DNA from: Candidatus Nitrotoga sp. BS
GTDB taxonomy: Bacteria > Pseudomonadota > Gammaproteobacteria > Burkholderiales > Gallionellaceae
Direction of reading: 5' to 3'
NCBI RefSeq assembly: GCF_927797785.1
Contig: NZ_CAKMLL010000029.1
Coordinates: 1 to 40,538 of the forward strand
Length of the DNA: 40,538 nt
In this document: positions 27,641-37,730 of the stretch, piece after piece
How the letters are laid out: each line of letters begins with the position of its first letter
How positions within the stretch are numbered: position 1 is the first letter of the stretch
Program-made: the position numbers and the translations under genes
The notes under the pieces: generated by a model
The model's database searches: none
Seen by the model: the letters and a program-made list of their open reading frames with translations, nothing else
Told to the model about the DNA's origin: nothing

Positions 27641-28615
27641 TTAAGTTAGATGGGAGCTGCTACCGGTCAATGGACGCAGCGTGAAATAAGTTTCGAAGAT
27701 GGCATCATCAATTTGATTCAGCCGAGTTTGCAGACTATCCAGAAACTCGTGCAGTCCGCAGGAGATTATTTCGTCTATATGAGTGTAATTCAAATCTGCA
27801 AGCAGTTTCCCAAGGCGTTTCTCGATCACGTTACTAAAATCATCCTGTTGCGAACCGGTGATGGAACGCAGAGAGTTAGCAGCACGTCTCAAACATGACT
27901 GCACCGAGCGTGGAAAATCCTTGTTCAGTAGCAGGAATTCAGCCACCTTGGATGGCGTAATCTGCTTGGAATGTTTTCGGTACATTTCCAGCGCACTTGC
28001 CGACTTTAAGAGCGCCGACCACTGTATATTGTCAATGGCTGCACCGAGAACCTGTTCATCAGGCAATAAGATGAAATATTTCACGTCCAAGATACGCGAC
28101 GTTTTGTCAGCTCGCTCCAGAAGCTCACCCATTTGCAGAAAATGCCAAGCCTCACCGTGGGACATGGTGGCTTCGGTAATGCCGTCGAAAAGATGACTTT
28201 CCATTTTTACGGCCATATAGAAATCATGTGGATTCTTGAGTGATGACTTATTGGCGGCTGCATCCTTGACCATCAGATAGAAATGGTTTGCCTGCTCCCA
28301 CATTTCAGACGAGATGATTTCCCTGACTGATCGTGCATTCTCGCGTGCGTGGCGGACACAGCTCAAAATCGAATTGGGATTATCGCGATCAAAAGTCAGA
28401 AAATGCAGGACATTTTCGCGTGTAGGCTCTCCATATCGCTTTGCAAAAAGCTCCCCGTCTCCGGTAATGTTCACCAACGGCCCCCACTGCTCGCCGTATT
28501 CTCCAGGCATATCCAGGCTTAAGTTGAGGTTGACGCCAATGAAACGCGCGACGTTTTCTGCGCGTTCAAGATAGCGACTCATCCAGTAAATAGAATTGGC
28601 GACTCGGCTTAACAT
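27641..28615 (-). CDS. Alpha-E domain protein (DUF403)
   Basis: A 324-residue all-helical protein that begins MLSRVANSIYWMSRYLERAENVAR, the alpha-E signature. AWHFLQMGELLERADKTSRILD repeats the ERAD/ERAE-type motif in the middle. It is thought to act with the ATP-grasp protein encoded just upstream in ligation of a peptide or amino acid; no reaction has been shown from this sequence. It lies 40 bases after the ATP-grasp gene. Confidence 0.93.
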   Translation of the reverse strand: MLSRVANSIYWMSRYLERAENVARFIGVNLNLSLDMPGEYGEQWGPLVNITGDGELFAKRYGEPTRENVLHFLTFDRDNPNSILSCVRHARENARSVREIISSEMWEQANHFYLMVKDAAANKSSLKNPHDFYMAVKMESHLFDGITEATMSHGEAWHFLQMGELLERADKTSRILDVKYFILLPDEQVLGAAIDNIQWSALLKSASALEMYRKHSKQITPSKVAEFLLLNKDFPRSVQSCLRRAANSLRSITGSQQDDFSNVIEKRLGKLLADLNYTHIDEIISCGLHEFLDSLQTRLNQIDDAIFETYFTLRPLTGSSSHLT

Positions 28616-28655
28616 ACGGACATACTCCCTTTCTTATCCATTTCCGGGATAGTCA

Positions 28656-30092
28656 TTAGCTCAACACCCAAGTGTCCTTGCTGCCTCCACCCTGTGATGA
28701 GTTAACTACTAATGATCCTTTTTTCAACGCAACACGTGTCAGGCCGCCGGGCACCACGTAAATATCCTTGCCGTAAAGAATATAGGGCCGCAGGTCTATG
28801 TGCCTCCCCTCAAAATGGTCCCCTACCAAAACTGGTGCACGGGATAGCGCAAGGGTAGGCTGGGCAATGTAGTTGCGCGGATTTTTACGAATCAACTCCG
28901 CGAATTCGGCCTGCTGCGCTTTAGTGGAATGCGGACCCACCAGCATGCCGTACCCACCCGACTCGTTGGTAGCTTTCACCACTAGTTTGTCCAGATTGGC
29001 TAGCACGTATTCCCGTTCTTTTTCATCCGCACAGATATGGGTAGGCACGTTAGGCAGAATCATGTCCTCACCCAAATAATATTTAACGATCTGCGGCAAA
29101 TAGGTATATACCGCCTTGTCGTCTGCGATGCCCGTACCGGGAGCGTTGGCAAGTGCCACACGTCCATTTCGGTACACGTCCATCAGACCGGGCACACCCA
29201 ATACCGAGTCTGCACGGAAAGTTTTCGGGTCGATAAAATCGTCATCAATCCGGCGGTAAATCACATCCACTCGCTGAAAACCTCTCGTGGTACGCATATG
29301 AACGGAACCGTCCATCACCACCAGATCGCTACCTTCCACCAACTCCACGCCCATTTGCTGGGCAAGGAACGAATGTTCGAAATAGGCCGAGTTGTACATG
29401 CCCGGCGTAAGTACCACAACGGTGGGCGAAGAAATATTGTCAGGCGCAAGAAATTGCAACGTTTCCAGCAGTCTTGCCGGGTAATCGTCTACGGCCCGCA
29501 CCCGTGAAGCTTCGAATGCAACCGGCAAAGTCCGCTTAAGCACCTGTCTGTTTTCCAGCACATAAGACACGCCGGATGGACAGCGCAGATTATCTTCCAG
29601 CACGTAATGCTGGCCATCTCGATCGCGAATCAAATCAGTCCCGGTGATATGACACCAGATTCCACGTGGCACATCCAACCCGACGCACTGTGGTCGAAAT
29701 GAACTCGCCGAAAGTATCATATCTGCGGGGATAATCTTGTCCTTGAGGATTTTTTGTTTGTGGTAGATGTCGTCAAGGAACAAATTCAGAGCATGGATAC
29801 GCTGCTTCAAACCTCGCTCAATATATTCCCAGTCTTTGGCTTCCACGATGCGCGGAACAATATCGAAAGGAAATATTTTCTCGGTACTCTCATCGTTGCC
29901 GTAAACAGTGAACGTGATACCCATGTTGTACATTGCAGCTTCAGCCGCTTTCTGGCGTGCAATAATCTCTCCGTCTTGCAGAGATTCGATGCGCCCGACC
30001 AGAATCTTTGCACCTGGACGGGGAGCACCTGTAGGCTGGATCAGCTCATCGTAAAAGCCTTCCGTATCGTACAACTTGAAATCTAAAGGCAT
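28656..30092 (-). CDS. Circularly permuted ATP-grasp type 2 protein
   Basis: A 478-residue protein of the DUF404/DUF407 family. [18 protein letters not shown] is the usual N terminus. [17 protein letters not shown] and [19 protein letters not shown] are conserved blocks, and [15 protein letters not shown] is the ATP-binding glycine loop. ATP-grasp enzymes join a carboxylate to an amine, so it probably makes a peptide-like bond. It is the first gene of the four-gene operon. The 277 bases upstream show no recognisable element. Confidence 0.93.
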   Translation of the reverse strand: MPLDFKLYDTEGFYDELIQPTGAPRPGAKILVGRIESLQDGEIIARQKAAEAAMYNMGITFTVYGNDESTEKIFPFDIVPRIVEAKDWEYIERGLKQRIHALNLFLDDIYHKQKILKDKIIPADMILSASSFRPQCVGLDVPRGIWCHITGTDLIRDRDGQHYVLEDNLRCPSGVSYVLENRQVLKRTLPVAFEASRVRAVDDYPARLLETLQFLAPDNISSPTVVVLTPGMYNSAYFEHSFLAQQMGVELVEGSDLVVMDGSVHMRTTRGFQRVDVIYRRIDDDFIDPKTFRADSVLGVPGLMDVYRNGRVALANAPGTGIADDKAVYTYLPQIVKYYLGEDMILPNVPTHICADEKEREYVLANLDKLVVKATNESGGYGMLVGPHSTKAQQAEFAELIRKNPRNYIAQPTLALSRAPVLVGDHFEGRHIDLRPYILYGKDIYVVPGGLTRVALKKGSLVVNSSQGGGSKDTWVLS

Positions 30093-30369
30093 AGGAATGG
30101 GTTCTTTATGAATTAGGGTTTCAGTGCAGTAGCAGGGTGATGCTGAAGAATGATATTTTTCAACAAAGAGTCGATAACGAACATACAGTTAATCTCTATC
30201 AACCTGCAGTGAGCATAACCCTTAAACAAGCTGTTGTCATCAAGTTGCTTTTCTAACGCCCACACATTAATTAAGTAACGTACTGTTCTACAATAACATT
30301 AATTCGGTTAAACTAATTCTCTGGATTTCCTTCCAAAGAAGAACTCCTATATTAATTTCCGTATGGACA

Positions 30370-31269
30370 TCAAGCCGATTTTTTCAGATTGACCGCAATC
30401 GTTCCAGATCGAATATGCAAATCTCTTTGCGGGAATGGAATCTCGATTTTCCTTTTTCTTAACTCATCCTCGATCGCCCACAGGTACTGCGCCTGTGTCT
30501 TGGCAGGGGTGATGATCAGCTCGGATCCCACCCACACCACCAGTTCAAATTCCAGACTGCTCTCCCCGAACTTGACCAGCCAAGCGTCGGGGTCACGACC
30601 CTGGCCACGTCCTGTCCCTGCAATACTTAATGCCGCCGCAACCGCAGCCTCTTTGACCAAATGCTTGTCCGATCCGTAGGCAACACCAAATGGCACATGC
30701 AAGCGGCGAACACGCTCACCCAGTGTCCAGTTGATCACACGGCCACTGGTAAATTCCGAATTGGGCACAATGATATCGATCAGGTCCGTTGTGGTAACAC
30801 GGGTGTAGCGCAAATTGATTTCGGTCACTTTCCCCATCACTCCGGATTGCAGGTCAACGAAGTCACCGACTTTGACGATCTTCTCGATCAGAATAATGAT
30901 CCACGCCACAAAATTACTGAAGAGACTCTGCAGACCAAACCCCAATCCGACACCGATTGCGCCGCCGATCATCGCAAAGCTGGCCATACTAAAACCCAGA
31001 TAACCCAGCCCGATGACCAAGCCGATGATCCAGACGACATAACGACTGATACGGCTCAGGGCGTACCAACCCGGGTTGAGCTCCTTGCTCTGATTGCGCC
31101 CCACCCTGACGATGGCCTGTTCGAACACAGTACCCACGCGCCAGACGATTACAAAAATAACGATCAGGCCGAGTATGCTGAGCAGGCTGACCTGTGTATC
31201 CGCAATATTGAACCATGGAAACAGAACGATTTCCTTGAGTTTGCTGTAGATCAGGAAAAGGGTGTCCAT
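30370..31269 (-). CDS. MscS-family mechanosensitive channel
   Basis: A 299-residue inner-membrane protein. Transmembrane segments lie at about 28-46, 68-88 and 95-115. The pore-lining helix carries the alanine/glycine pattern SMASFAMIGGAIGVGLGFGLQSLFSNFVAW. The beta domain follows with GDFVDLQSGVMGKVTEINLRYT and the C-terminal alpha/beta domain ends near residue 295. MscS channels release solutes on sudden turgor rise. The start MDTLFL is chosen because GGAGAA stands six bases upstream; an upstream in-frame ATG lacks a site. Confidence 0.92.
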   Translation of the reverse strand: MDTLFLIYSKLKEIVLFPWFNIADTQVSLLSILGLIVIFVIVWRVGTVFEQAIVRVGRNQSKELNPGWYALSRISRYVVWIIGLVIGLGYLGFSMASFAMIGGAIGVGLGFGLQSLFSNFVAWIIILIEKIVKVGDFVDLQSGVMGKVTEINLRYTRVTTTDLIDIIVPNSEFTSGRVINWTLGERVRRLHVPFGVAYGSDKHLVKEAAVAAALSIAGTGRGQGRDPDAWLVKFGESSLEFELVVWVGSELIITPAKTQAQYLWAIEDELRKRKIEIPFPQRDLHIRSGTIAVNLKKSA

Positions 31270-31531
31270 GCAGATTCTCCAGGTCGGATAAAATGAGTTT
31301 ATTCTACACATGCTGCGCTGATAGGGTGAGCTTGCCTCACACAGCATTCATGCCTGAACAGCTCGCGAAGGGAATGTCATGAGCAATAACAAAAAAAGTG
31401 ACGACAGTCGACCAACACCACATCCCCCTGCTAGAACTGGAACAACGACTGAATTGTATAGAATACCGGGTAGAATCAGAGAGCAGTCTCTCGCCTGCCC
31501 TTCCTCATCAAAAATATGTAGCATTCGATGC

Positions 31532-32128
31532 ATGAACAACTGGCTCTTATTTATCACCAACCTTCCGACCAAGAACGCTACATTCGGATGAGAGTGTGGC
31601 ATGCACTCAATGTGTCTGGAGCTGCAGTGGCGTGATGCAGTCTATTGATGCCAGAATGCACGCCTGCAGCGACACATTGGAAGCCATCGCTGCTGAGGTA
31701 CGGGCTGGTGGAGGAACAGCGTTCGTGTCGCGCATTGAGGAACCGAATGGTGCAAATTTCTTCATCTATTTGCATGTAGCGAGGGCTTCACGGTGTTACT
31801 GGCAAATTTAGCAATGACGCATGATTCGCTAATTACCTGCGAGGTGCAGAAGTCAGTCAAACAAGCCCGCAAGCCGCGCAAGACCTTTACTAGTTTCTCA
31901 GAAATTGATTTCTTTCTCGGTAAGGCCAAAAAACAGACAGGTGCCACGCTGCAGGGCCTTGATGTCGGTGGCGTTCAGCCACCCGAGGGTATTGGTGCGG
32001 AAAGTTTGCTTGCCGGGTTGCGGGATGCCATCCTCGACGATGATCAGCTGTTGGCGAGCGCAAGCGGCGTTTTCGACGGTTTACTCATCGCCTTCGGCAA
32101 AGGAGTGCCAACTCATGAACCAACCTGA
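31532..32128 (+). pseudogene. chrB: Broken chrB (chromate-sensing regulator)
   Basis: ChrB similarity is spread over three frames. MNNWLLFITNLPTKNAT is in frame one, then RMRVWHALNVSGAAV after a shift, then TLEAIAAEVRAGGGTAFVSRIEEPNGANF in another. The final frame (from about 31793) has KQARKPRKTFTSFSEIDFFLGKAKKQTGA and then jumps directly to LDVGGVQPPEGIGAES and the usual C terminus. About 120 internal residues are missing. Several frameshifts plus a deletion make it a clear pseudogene. Its end overlaps the start of chrA. Confidence 0.85.
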
Positions 32129-33479
32129 TGCGCACACCATTGAGTGCATCGAAGCCCAACCTCAGCCGGTAAGTTTACGACAAGCCTTTTCCTTTTGGTT
32201 CAAGCTTGGCTTCATCAGCTTCGGCGGTCCGGCTGGGCAAATATCCCTCATGCACCAGGAACTGGTCGTGAACCGACGTTGGATTTCCGAGCGGCGTTTC
32301 TTGCATGCCCTGAACTACTGCATGCTCTTGCCGGGCCCGGAAGCACAGCAGCTCGCTACCTACATCGGCTGGCTGATGCACCGCACTTGGGGTGGTATCG
32401 TCGCTGGAGTTCTGTTCGTGCTCCCTTCGCTGCTGATACTGATTGCGCTGTCGTGGATCTATATTGCCTTTGGTAACGTGCCTCTGGTCGCGGGGCTGTT
32501 CTATGGTGTCAAGCCCGCCGTAACAGCCATCGTGGCACAAGCAGCGTATCGCATCGGCTCGCGAGTACTCAAGAACAACGTGCTTTGGGGAATTGCCACC
32601 TCATCCTTCGTTGCGATCTTTGCCCTCAATGTGCCGTTCCCTGCCATCGTGGCAGGAGCGTCTATAATCGGCTACCTCGGAGGTCGTGTCACACCGGACA
32701 AATTCCAGGCAGGCGGCGTCCATGGCAAGACCGACAAATCCTTTGGTCCAGCGTTGATTGATGATGATACACCAACGCCTGAGCACGCCCGCTTCAGATG
32801 GCCCAAGCTGGTTAAGGTGACCGTCGTTGCTGGTTTACTGTGGGCTGTGCCGATGGGGCTGCTGAATGTCTTATACGGATGGCATCACACACTTACGCAA
32901 ATGGGCTGGTTCTTTACCAAGGCCGCATTGCTGACCTTTGGCGGAGCCTATGCGGTGCTGCCTTATGTATACCAGGGTGCTGTCGGATACTACGGCTGGC
33001 TCACGCCGACGCAGATGATCGACGGCTTAGCGCTCGGTGAAACGACACCAGGGCCGCTCATCATGGTGGTGGCCTTTGTCGGCTTTGTTGGCGGTTACGT
33101 GAAAATACTGTTCGGTTCGGACTCCCTGTTTCTCTCCGGTGTGGTGGCGGCCACGCTGGTGACCTGGTTCACCTTCCTGCCCTCATTTTTGTTCATATTG
33201 GCTGGTGGCCCTTTGGTCGAATCCACGCACGGTGACCTCAAATTCACAGCGCCACTAATGGCAATCACTGCCGCTGTGGTGGGCGTTATTCTCAATCTGG
33301 CACTGTTTTTTCTATACCACGTTCTGTGGCCGCAAGGATTTACAGGAACTTTCGACTGGATTTCGGCCGTCATCGCACTGGCAGCAGCCGTCGCTTTGTT
33401 CCGCTTCAAGCGGAATGTCATCGAGGTGATCGTCGCTTGCGCGGTGATCGGTCTGATAGTGAAAACCTTAATTCTGTAA
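32115..33479 (+). CDS. chrA: Chromate efflux transporter ChrA
   Basis: A 454-residue CHR-family membrane transporter exporting chromate. Two homologous halves are visible, each starting with the hallmark FKLGFISFGGPAGQI (about 29-43) and FFTKAALLTFGGAYAVLPYV in the second. LPGPEAQQLATYIGW and GLALGETTPGPLIMVVAFVGF are the paired PGP motifs. ATG at 32115 has AAAGGAG nine bases upstream; the frame runs open upstream inside chrB but that part is not ChrA-like. The frame is intact, although both chrB copies around it are broken. Confidence 0.93.
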   Translation: MNQPDAHTIECIEAQPQPVSLRQAFSFWFKLGFISFGGPAGQISLMHQELVVNRRWISERRFLHALNYCMLLPGPEAQQLATYIGWLMHRTWGGIVAGVLFVLPSLLILIALSWIYIAFGNVPLVAGLFYGVKPAVTAIVAQAAYRIGSRVLKNNVLWGIATSSFVAIFALNVPFPAIVAGASIIGYLGGRVTPDKFQAGGVHGKTDKSFGPALIDDDTPTPEHARFRWPKLVKVTVVAGLLWAVPMGLLNVLYGWHHTLTQMGWFFTKAALLTFGGAYAVLPYVYQGAVGYYGWLTPTQMIDGLALGETTPGPLIMVVAFVGFVGGYVKILFGSDSLFLSGVVAATLVTWFTFLPSFLFILAGGPLVESTHGDLKFTAPLMAITAAVVGVILNLALFFLYHVLWPQGFTGTFDWISAVIALAAAVALFRFKRNVIEVIVACAVIGLIVKTLIL

Positions 33480-33487
33480 GGTGAATT

Positions 33488-33640
33488 ATGAAGTGGATTA
33501 TTCGTGAGTGCCGGAAGTCCGATCGTATTGCTTGCCCGTGGTTGTTCGGGAAATTTACCGAGACAGAGCCGGAGTTTTTGTATGTACCAGCGAATGACTG
33601 CCAGAAGGAAACGCACAACTGTCCCCCTGTCATGCGCTAA
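33488..33640 (+). pseudogene. Truncated ChrB-like C-terminal domain fragment
   Basis: A 50-residue frame (MKWIIRECRKSDRIACPWLF, then TETEPEFLYVPAND) matches the start of the ChrB-type domain found as a separate gene beside chrA in many beta- and gammaproteobacteria. After NDCQKETHNCP it stops, well short of the usual length near 150. It lies 8 bases after chrA and was probably a functional partner earlier. Confidence 0.7.
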
Positions 33641-33773
33641 TTTCCCCCGCTTCCCTATATACACAATACAAGGAGATTCCCATGTTACGTTTCATTTGCT
33701 GTAGACGCTTCATTCTTGCGACAGCACTCGCTCTCAATTTGGCCACGGCTCATACACAGATGCAGCGAGCGTT

Positions 33774-34592
33774 TTGGATACCGCAAAGATTGAGCAGCTG
33801 ACCGGGCTCAAAGGAAGTTTTTCCAAAGAAGAAAATGTATTCAAAGTATCCAAGCCGCGCAGCGACGTAAAAATCCAGGTTGATAAATGGTCCATGCCGA
33901 CCTTCATGGGTCTCACGTCATGGACTGCCTTTACCCCGGCCCATAATGGACAAGCAATGATGATGGGCGATACGGTTGTGTTTGAGGATGAAGTCAATCC
34001 GGTCATAAGCACCGCCTTGAATGCCGGTCTTGAAGTTACCGCACTCCACAATCATTTCTTCTTCGATCAACCCAAGGTCTACTTCATGCACATCAGCGGC
34101 ATGGGCAGTGTCGATCAGTTGGCAACCGGGGTAAAGAAAGTCTATGACAAGATTGCCGAAATTCGTGCTTCTCGTCCTCCGCCTGCTACAACATTTCCGG
34201 GAACAATCGCCAATGACAACAAGATCACCTCCGCTCCTTTGGAAGCGGTATTTGGCATGAAGGGACAGACAAACAATGGGATGTTCAAAGTCGTAATTGG
34301 TCGTGAAGCCAAAATGCATGGCATCGTTGTGGCCAATCAAATGGGTGTTAATACCTGGGCTGCATTTGCCGGTTCCGATGATGAAGCGGTTGTCGATGGC
34401 GATTTCGCAGTGCTCGAAGACGAACTACAACCTATCCTAAAGACCATGCGAGCCGAAGATATCAATATTGTGGCGATTCACCAGCATATGACTCATAAGC
34501 AGCCGCACTACCTATTCCTGCATTACTGGGGTAAGGGCAAGGCAGTCGATCTGGCAAAAAGCATTCAAAGAAGCGCTGAAAATTCAAGCTAA
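33774..34592 (+). CDS. DUF1259 (LppY/LpqO-type) protein, signal peptide out of frame
   Basis: The 272-residue frame contains two DUF1259 repeats, each opening with an LTGLKG- or VFGMKG-type block and ending in the histidine-rich ALHNHFFFDQPKVYFMHISG and AIHQHMTHKQPHYLFLHYWG. Such proteins often lie beside chromate genes; their role is unknown. The only start in this frame is a TTG at 33774. A good ATG at 33682 with AAGGAG six bases upstream begins a signal peptide (MLRFICCRRFILATALALNL) in a different frame; the signal frame stops soon after. A one- or two-base shift near 33750 has detached the export signal, so the gene is probably inactive unless this is a sequence error. Confidence 0.75.
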   Translation: MDTAKIEQLTGLKGSFSKEENVFKVSKPRSDVKIQVDKWSMPTFMGLTSWTAFTPAHNGQAMMMGDTVVFEDEVNPVISTALNAGLEVTALHNHFFFDQPKVYFMHISGMGSVDQLATGVKKVYDKIAEIRASRPPPATTFPGTIANDNKITSAPLEAVFGMKGQTNNGMFKVVIGREAKMHGIVVANQMGVNTWAAFAGSDDEAVVDGDFAVLEDELQPILKTMRAEDINIVAIHQHMTHKQPHYLFLHYWGKGKAVDLAKSIQRSAENSS

Positions 34593-34730
34593 CGTAGGCA
34601 AATGATGCACACTTGTCTGATGATAGACCAATCAAATTCATTCTCATTTTTGTCAACGTGATTCAGTAACTCAGATTAAAATTCTGATATCTAAATATAG
34701 TTTGGGGATAAGAAAAAAGTGGTACATAAA

Positions 34731-35429
34731 ATGAATAGGATTACCGCAATAATAGTACTTGGTTTATTACTTTCAGGTTCAGTTATGGCGGATATAAATG
34801 ATAACCAAACTTGGGCCAATATAACGGCTGTCGGTAGTTTGAGTTCTTTAAATCCAGCATTAAAGAATTTTAAATATTGGGCAGAGTTTCAAGGTCGTTT
34901 TGGCGATAACACGTCGCGTTTTTCTCAGGCAATCATCCGTCCTGGCATAGGATATGTCATTAACACTACTACTAGTGTCTGGTTGGGTTATGCGTTAGTG
35001 CACACTGCAGAGCCATTTTCAAAAACCACATTCAACGAGCGAAGAATCTGGCAACAATTATCTTTGAACGATAAATTTTCGTTCGGCACAGCCAGCAGTC
35101 GGACTCGTCTGGAAGAGCGTTTGGCGCCTAGTTTGGGTGATGATACCAGCTTGCGTTTACGGCAAATGTTTAAAGTATGGATACCACTGACTGCTGCCCC
35201 AGCCTACAGCGTAGTGGCTAGTGATGAGTATTTCCTAAATCTTAACAACTCTGACTGGGGACCTCGTAGAGGTTTCGATCAAAATAGAGCATTCATAGGA
35301 ATGGGCTATGATTTCGACAAAGAATTTAAAGCTGAAATCGGTTATATGAACCAATATATTAATAGGCCACATACCTCAACAAACAGGAACGATCATATTT
35401 TATCGATTAATTTTTATTTAAATTACTAA
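34731..35429 (+). CDS. DUF2490 family protein, predicted exported
   Basis: A 232-residue protein from MNRITAI, with a signal peptide ending near SGSVMA. The remainder is alternating beta strands with aromatic ends, and closes with the ILSINFYLNY-like strand typical of outer-membrane barrels. The family is DUF2490, of unknown function. A GTG four codons earlier (34719) has GGGGATAAG upstream and could be the true start. The gene is more AT-rich than the rest of the window. Confidence 0.8.
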   Translation: MNRITAIIVLGLLLSGSVMADINDNQTWANITAVGSLSSLNPALKNFKYWAEFQGRFGDNTSRFSQAIIRPGIGYVINTTTSVWLGYALVHTAEPFSKTTFNERRIWQQLSLNDKFSFGTASSRTRLEERLAPSLGDDTSLRLRQMFKVWIPLTAAPAYSVVASDEYFLNLNNSDWGPRRGFDQNRAFIGMGYDFDKEFKAEIGYMNQYINRPHTSTNRNDHILSINFYLNY

Positions 35430-35644
35430 ATAGTAATATCCTTGAGATATTGCACTTCGAATGTGAATCCAAGCACCTATATATTTTAGGAAATGTCGAA
35501 CAAAGGCTATTTAGTAAGTACCCCCCGACAAAGCCGGTGGATTTTCTATGTTGGTTTAATCGTGCAACGCAGTGAGTATATTCCATACTGACCGCAACCT
35601 GACTGAAGCCAGCTGGGGAAAAGTCCAATGCCTGTTGTGAAAAA

Positions 35645-37726
35645 TCACAACAAAGATTGGGTTTTCTTTATCCAAGTATCAGCCGACTCTGGTCTGCCAA
35701 AAAAATAGCCTTGGTGGATAACCTGCCCACGTTGATTCAGAAATGCGGCCTGCTCGGCGGTCTCAACGCCTTCCGCAACTACTCTGAGGTGCATATGTTG
35801 AGCCACGGACAGGATAGTTTCCACTAGTGAGGCGTCATTCGCGTTGGTCGTCATGTCTTGCACGAATGTTTTGTCGATCTTGATTTCGTGTATGGGCAAC
35901 TGCTTAAGGTAAGATAGTGAGGAATAGCCGGTACCAAAGTCATCCATAGAGAAATGGATGCCCATTGCGCTCAACTCGGTCATTTTGGCGATCACATCAT
36001 TGATATTGTCGATTACCACCCCCTCCGTTACTTCCAGTGTAAGGTGCGTCGGATCGGCCCCAGTAATGGCAAGGCAGTGTTTGATCTGATCAACGAAATT
36101 GGATTGGCGGAAGTGGCGTGGACTGATGTTGATAGCAATTCGTATCGGCCAGGAGGCCATATCTTCACCCGCCAGCAAACTACATACTTCGGAAATAACC
36201 CATGTACCTAGCTCAACAATGAGATTCGATTCTTCTGCAATCGGAATAAATTCGCTTGGCGGTATTAACCCCCGCTGAGAATGTTGCCAGCGCACCAGCG
36301 CTTCTGCGCCGACAACATAACCCGTTGCATCCACTTGTGTTTGCAAGAACACGCGCAACTCGCTGGACGTGATGGCATGGTGTAGTTCGCGTTCGATTTT
36401 GAAGCGTTGTTTTGCAATCTCATCCAGACTCCCTTCGAAGAACGCGGTCTGTCCGTTTCCTCTTGTTTTTGAGTGGTGAAGAGCGGTATTAGCGCGGCGC
36501 AGGATGTCCAATGGCGAGTCTTCATCATTTCCCGGGAAAAGCGCGACCCCAAGGCAAGTGCTGAGGGTGATACTTTCGTCACCGAGGCGGAAAGGTTTGT
36601 GCAGGCTGTCATGTATCTTCATGGATATTTGGCGTGCAAAATTTACGGCATCGTGTTGCTGTTGCGCGAGGCCGACCAGCAAGATACCAAATTCATCTCC
36701 TGCGATACGTGCCACGACATCACCTTCCCGTAGGTTGGAGACCAACCGTTCGCCCACCGCCTTGAGTAGCGCATCGCCCAATGTCTGGCCACCCGCATCG
36801 TTTACGGTTTTGAATCGATCAATATTGAACGATATCAATGCGCTGCAAAGACGATTTCGACAGGGCAGAGCCAGTGCTTGCGTCATGCGCTCCAACAGCT
36901 GAGCGCGATTAGGCAAGCCAGTGAGCGTATCGTAATAGGCCAAATGGTGCATTTCGACCTCGGCTCGTTTCTTTTCCGTGATGTCTTCCTTGATCTCCAC
37001 GAAATGCGTAATGCGACCGTTTGGCTCGCGGATAGGGCCGATGGTGGCATGGGCGATAAATTCGCTACCATTTTTTCGCTTATTGTAGAACTCTCCCTGC
37101 CATGTTCTACCCTCTGTCACGCACGTCCATAGAGCATCGTAAGTACTCTTCGGGGTTTTGTCTGAATGCAGCACACATTGATTCTGGCCGATGACCTCTT
37201 CGCGACTGTTGCCAGTTATGCGCAAGTAAGATTCGTTTACATATTCGATGTTAGCATTGAGGTCAATGATGGCGATACTCGCCGGACTCTGTTCTACAGC
37301 CTGCGCGAGCTTATGCAGCGACATTTCGGCGGCTTGGCGGGCTCTCTGTTCATTGACTTCGACCAAAGCCCGTCGGATGGCGTTCGGCAGGCGAGCCAGG
37401 TGATCCTTAAGGATAAAGTCCACCATGCCCAGGCGCAGCAATTCCACCGCCATTTCCTCGCCTACGCTACCAGACACCATTATCACCGGCAGATCAGGAT
37501 GATGTGCTTGGATACGCAGCAAGGTCTTGCGGAAATCCATGCCTGGCACATTGAAATCTGCGAGCACCACATCCCATTCTGTTTGCAGCGCATCATTTAG
37601 TTCCACATTGCTGTCGATACGCCGCCACTCAACCAAAATACCGTTTTGGTGCAGATTGCGTTCAAGCAAGAGGAAGTCGGCGGGATTATCCTCAATAATG
37701 AGGAGATTTAGTGGGCGATCTATCAC
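35645..37726 (-). CDS. REC-PAS-GGDEF-EAL cyclic-di-GMP signalling protein
   Basis: A protein of 693 residues in order: receiver domain (about 5-125; D57 in LADFNVPGMD), a PAS domain (about 140-250), a cyclase-like GGDEF domain (about 265-425) and an EAL domain (about 435-690). The cyclase signature reads RIAGDEFG, an AGDEF variant, so synthase activity is doubtful. The EAL motif (AEALVRW) and DDFGTGYSSL are intact, so c-di-GMP hydrolysis is expected. The start is GTG at 37726, four bases after the preceding stop with AGGAAG upstream; an ATG at 37774 lies inside that gene. Confidence 0.88.
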   Translation of the reverse strand: MIDRPLNLLIIEDNPADFLLLERNLHQNGILVEWRRIDSNVELNDALQTEWDVVLADFNVPGMDFRKTLLRIQAHHPDLPVIMVSGSVGEEMAVELLRLGMVDFILKDHLARLPNAIRRALVEVNEQRARQAAEMSLHKLAQAVEQSPASIAIIDLNANIEYVNESYLRITGNSREEVIGQNQCVLHSDKTPKSTYDALWTCVTEGRTWQGEFYNKRKNGSEFIAHATIGPIREPNGRITHFVEIKEDITEKKRAEVEMHHLAYYDTLTGLPNRAQLLERMTQALALPCRNRLCSALISFNIDRFKTVNDAGGQTLGDALLKAVGERLVSNLREGDVVARIAGDEFGILLVGLAQQQHDAVNFARQISMKIHDSLHKPFRLGDESITLSTCLGVALFPGNDEDSPLDILRRANTALHHSKTRGNGQTAFFEGSLDEIAKQRFKIERELHHAITSSELRVFLQTQVDATGYVVGAEALVRWQHSQRGLIPPSEFIPIAEESNLIVELGTWVISEVCSLLAGEDMASWPIRIAINISPRHFRQSNFVDQIKHCLAITGADPTHLTLEVTEGVVIDNINDVIAKMTELSAMGIHFSMDDFGTGYSSLSYLKQLPIHEIKIDKTFVQDMTTNANDASLVETILSVAQHMHLRVVAEGVETAEQAAFLNQRGQVIHQGYFFGRPESADTWIKKTQSLL

Positions 37727-37730
37727 GGCT

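Noticed and set aside
31348-31602. An 84-codon minus-strand frame
   Set aside because: Its plus strand carries the beginning of the chrB pseudogene, and the frame itself has no family signal.
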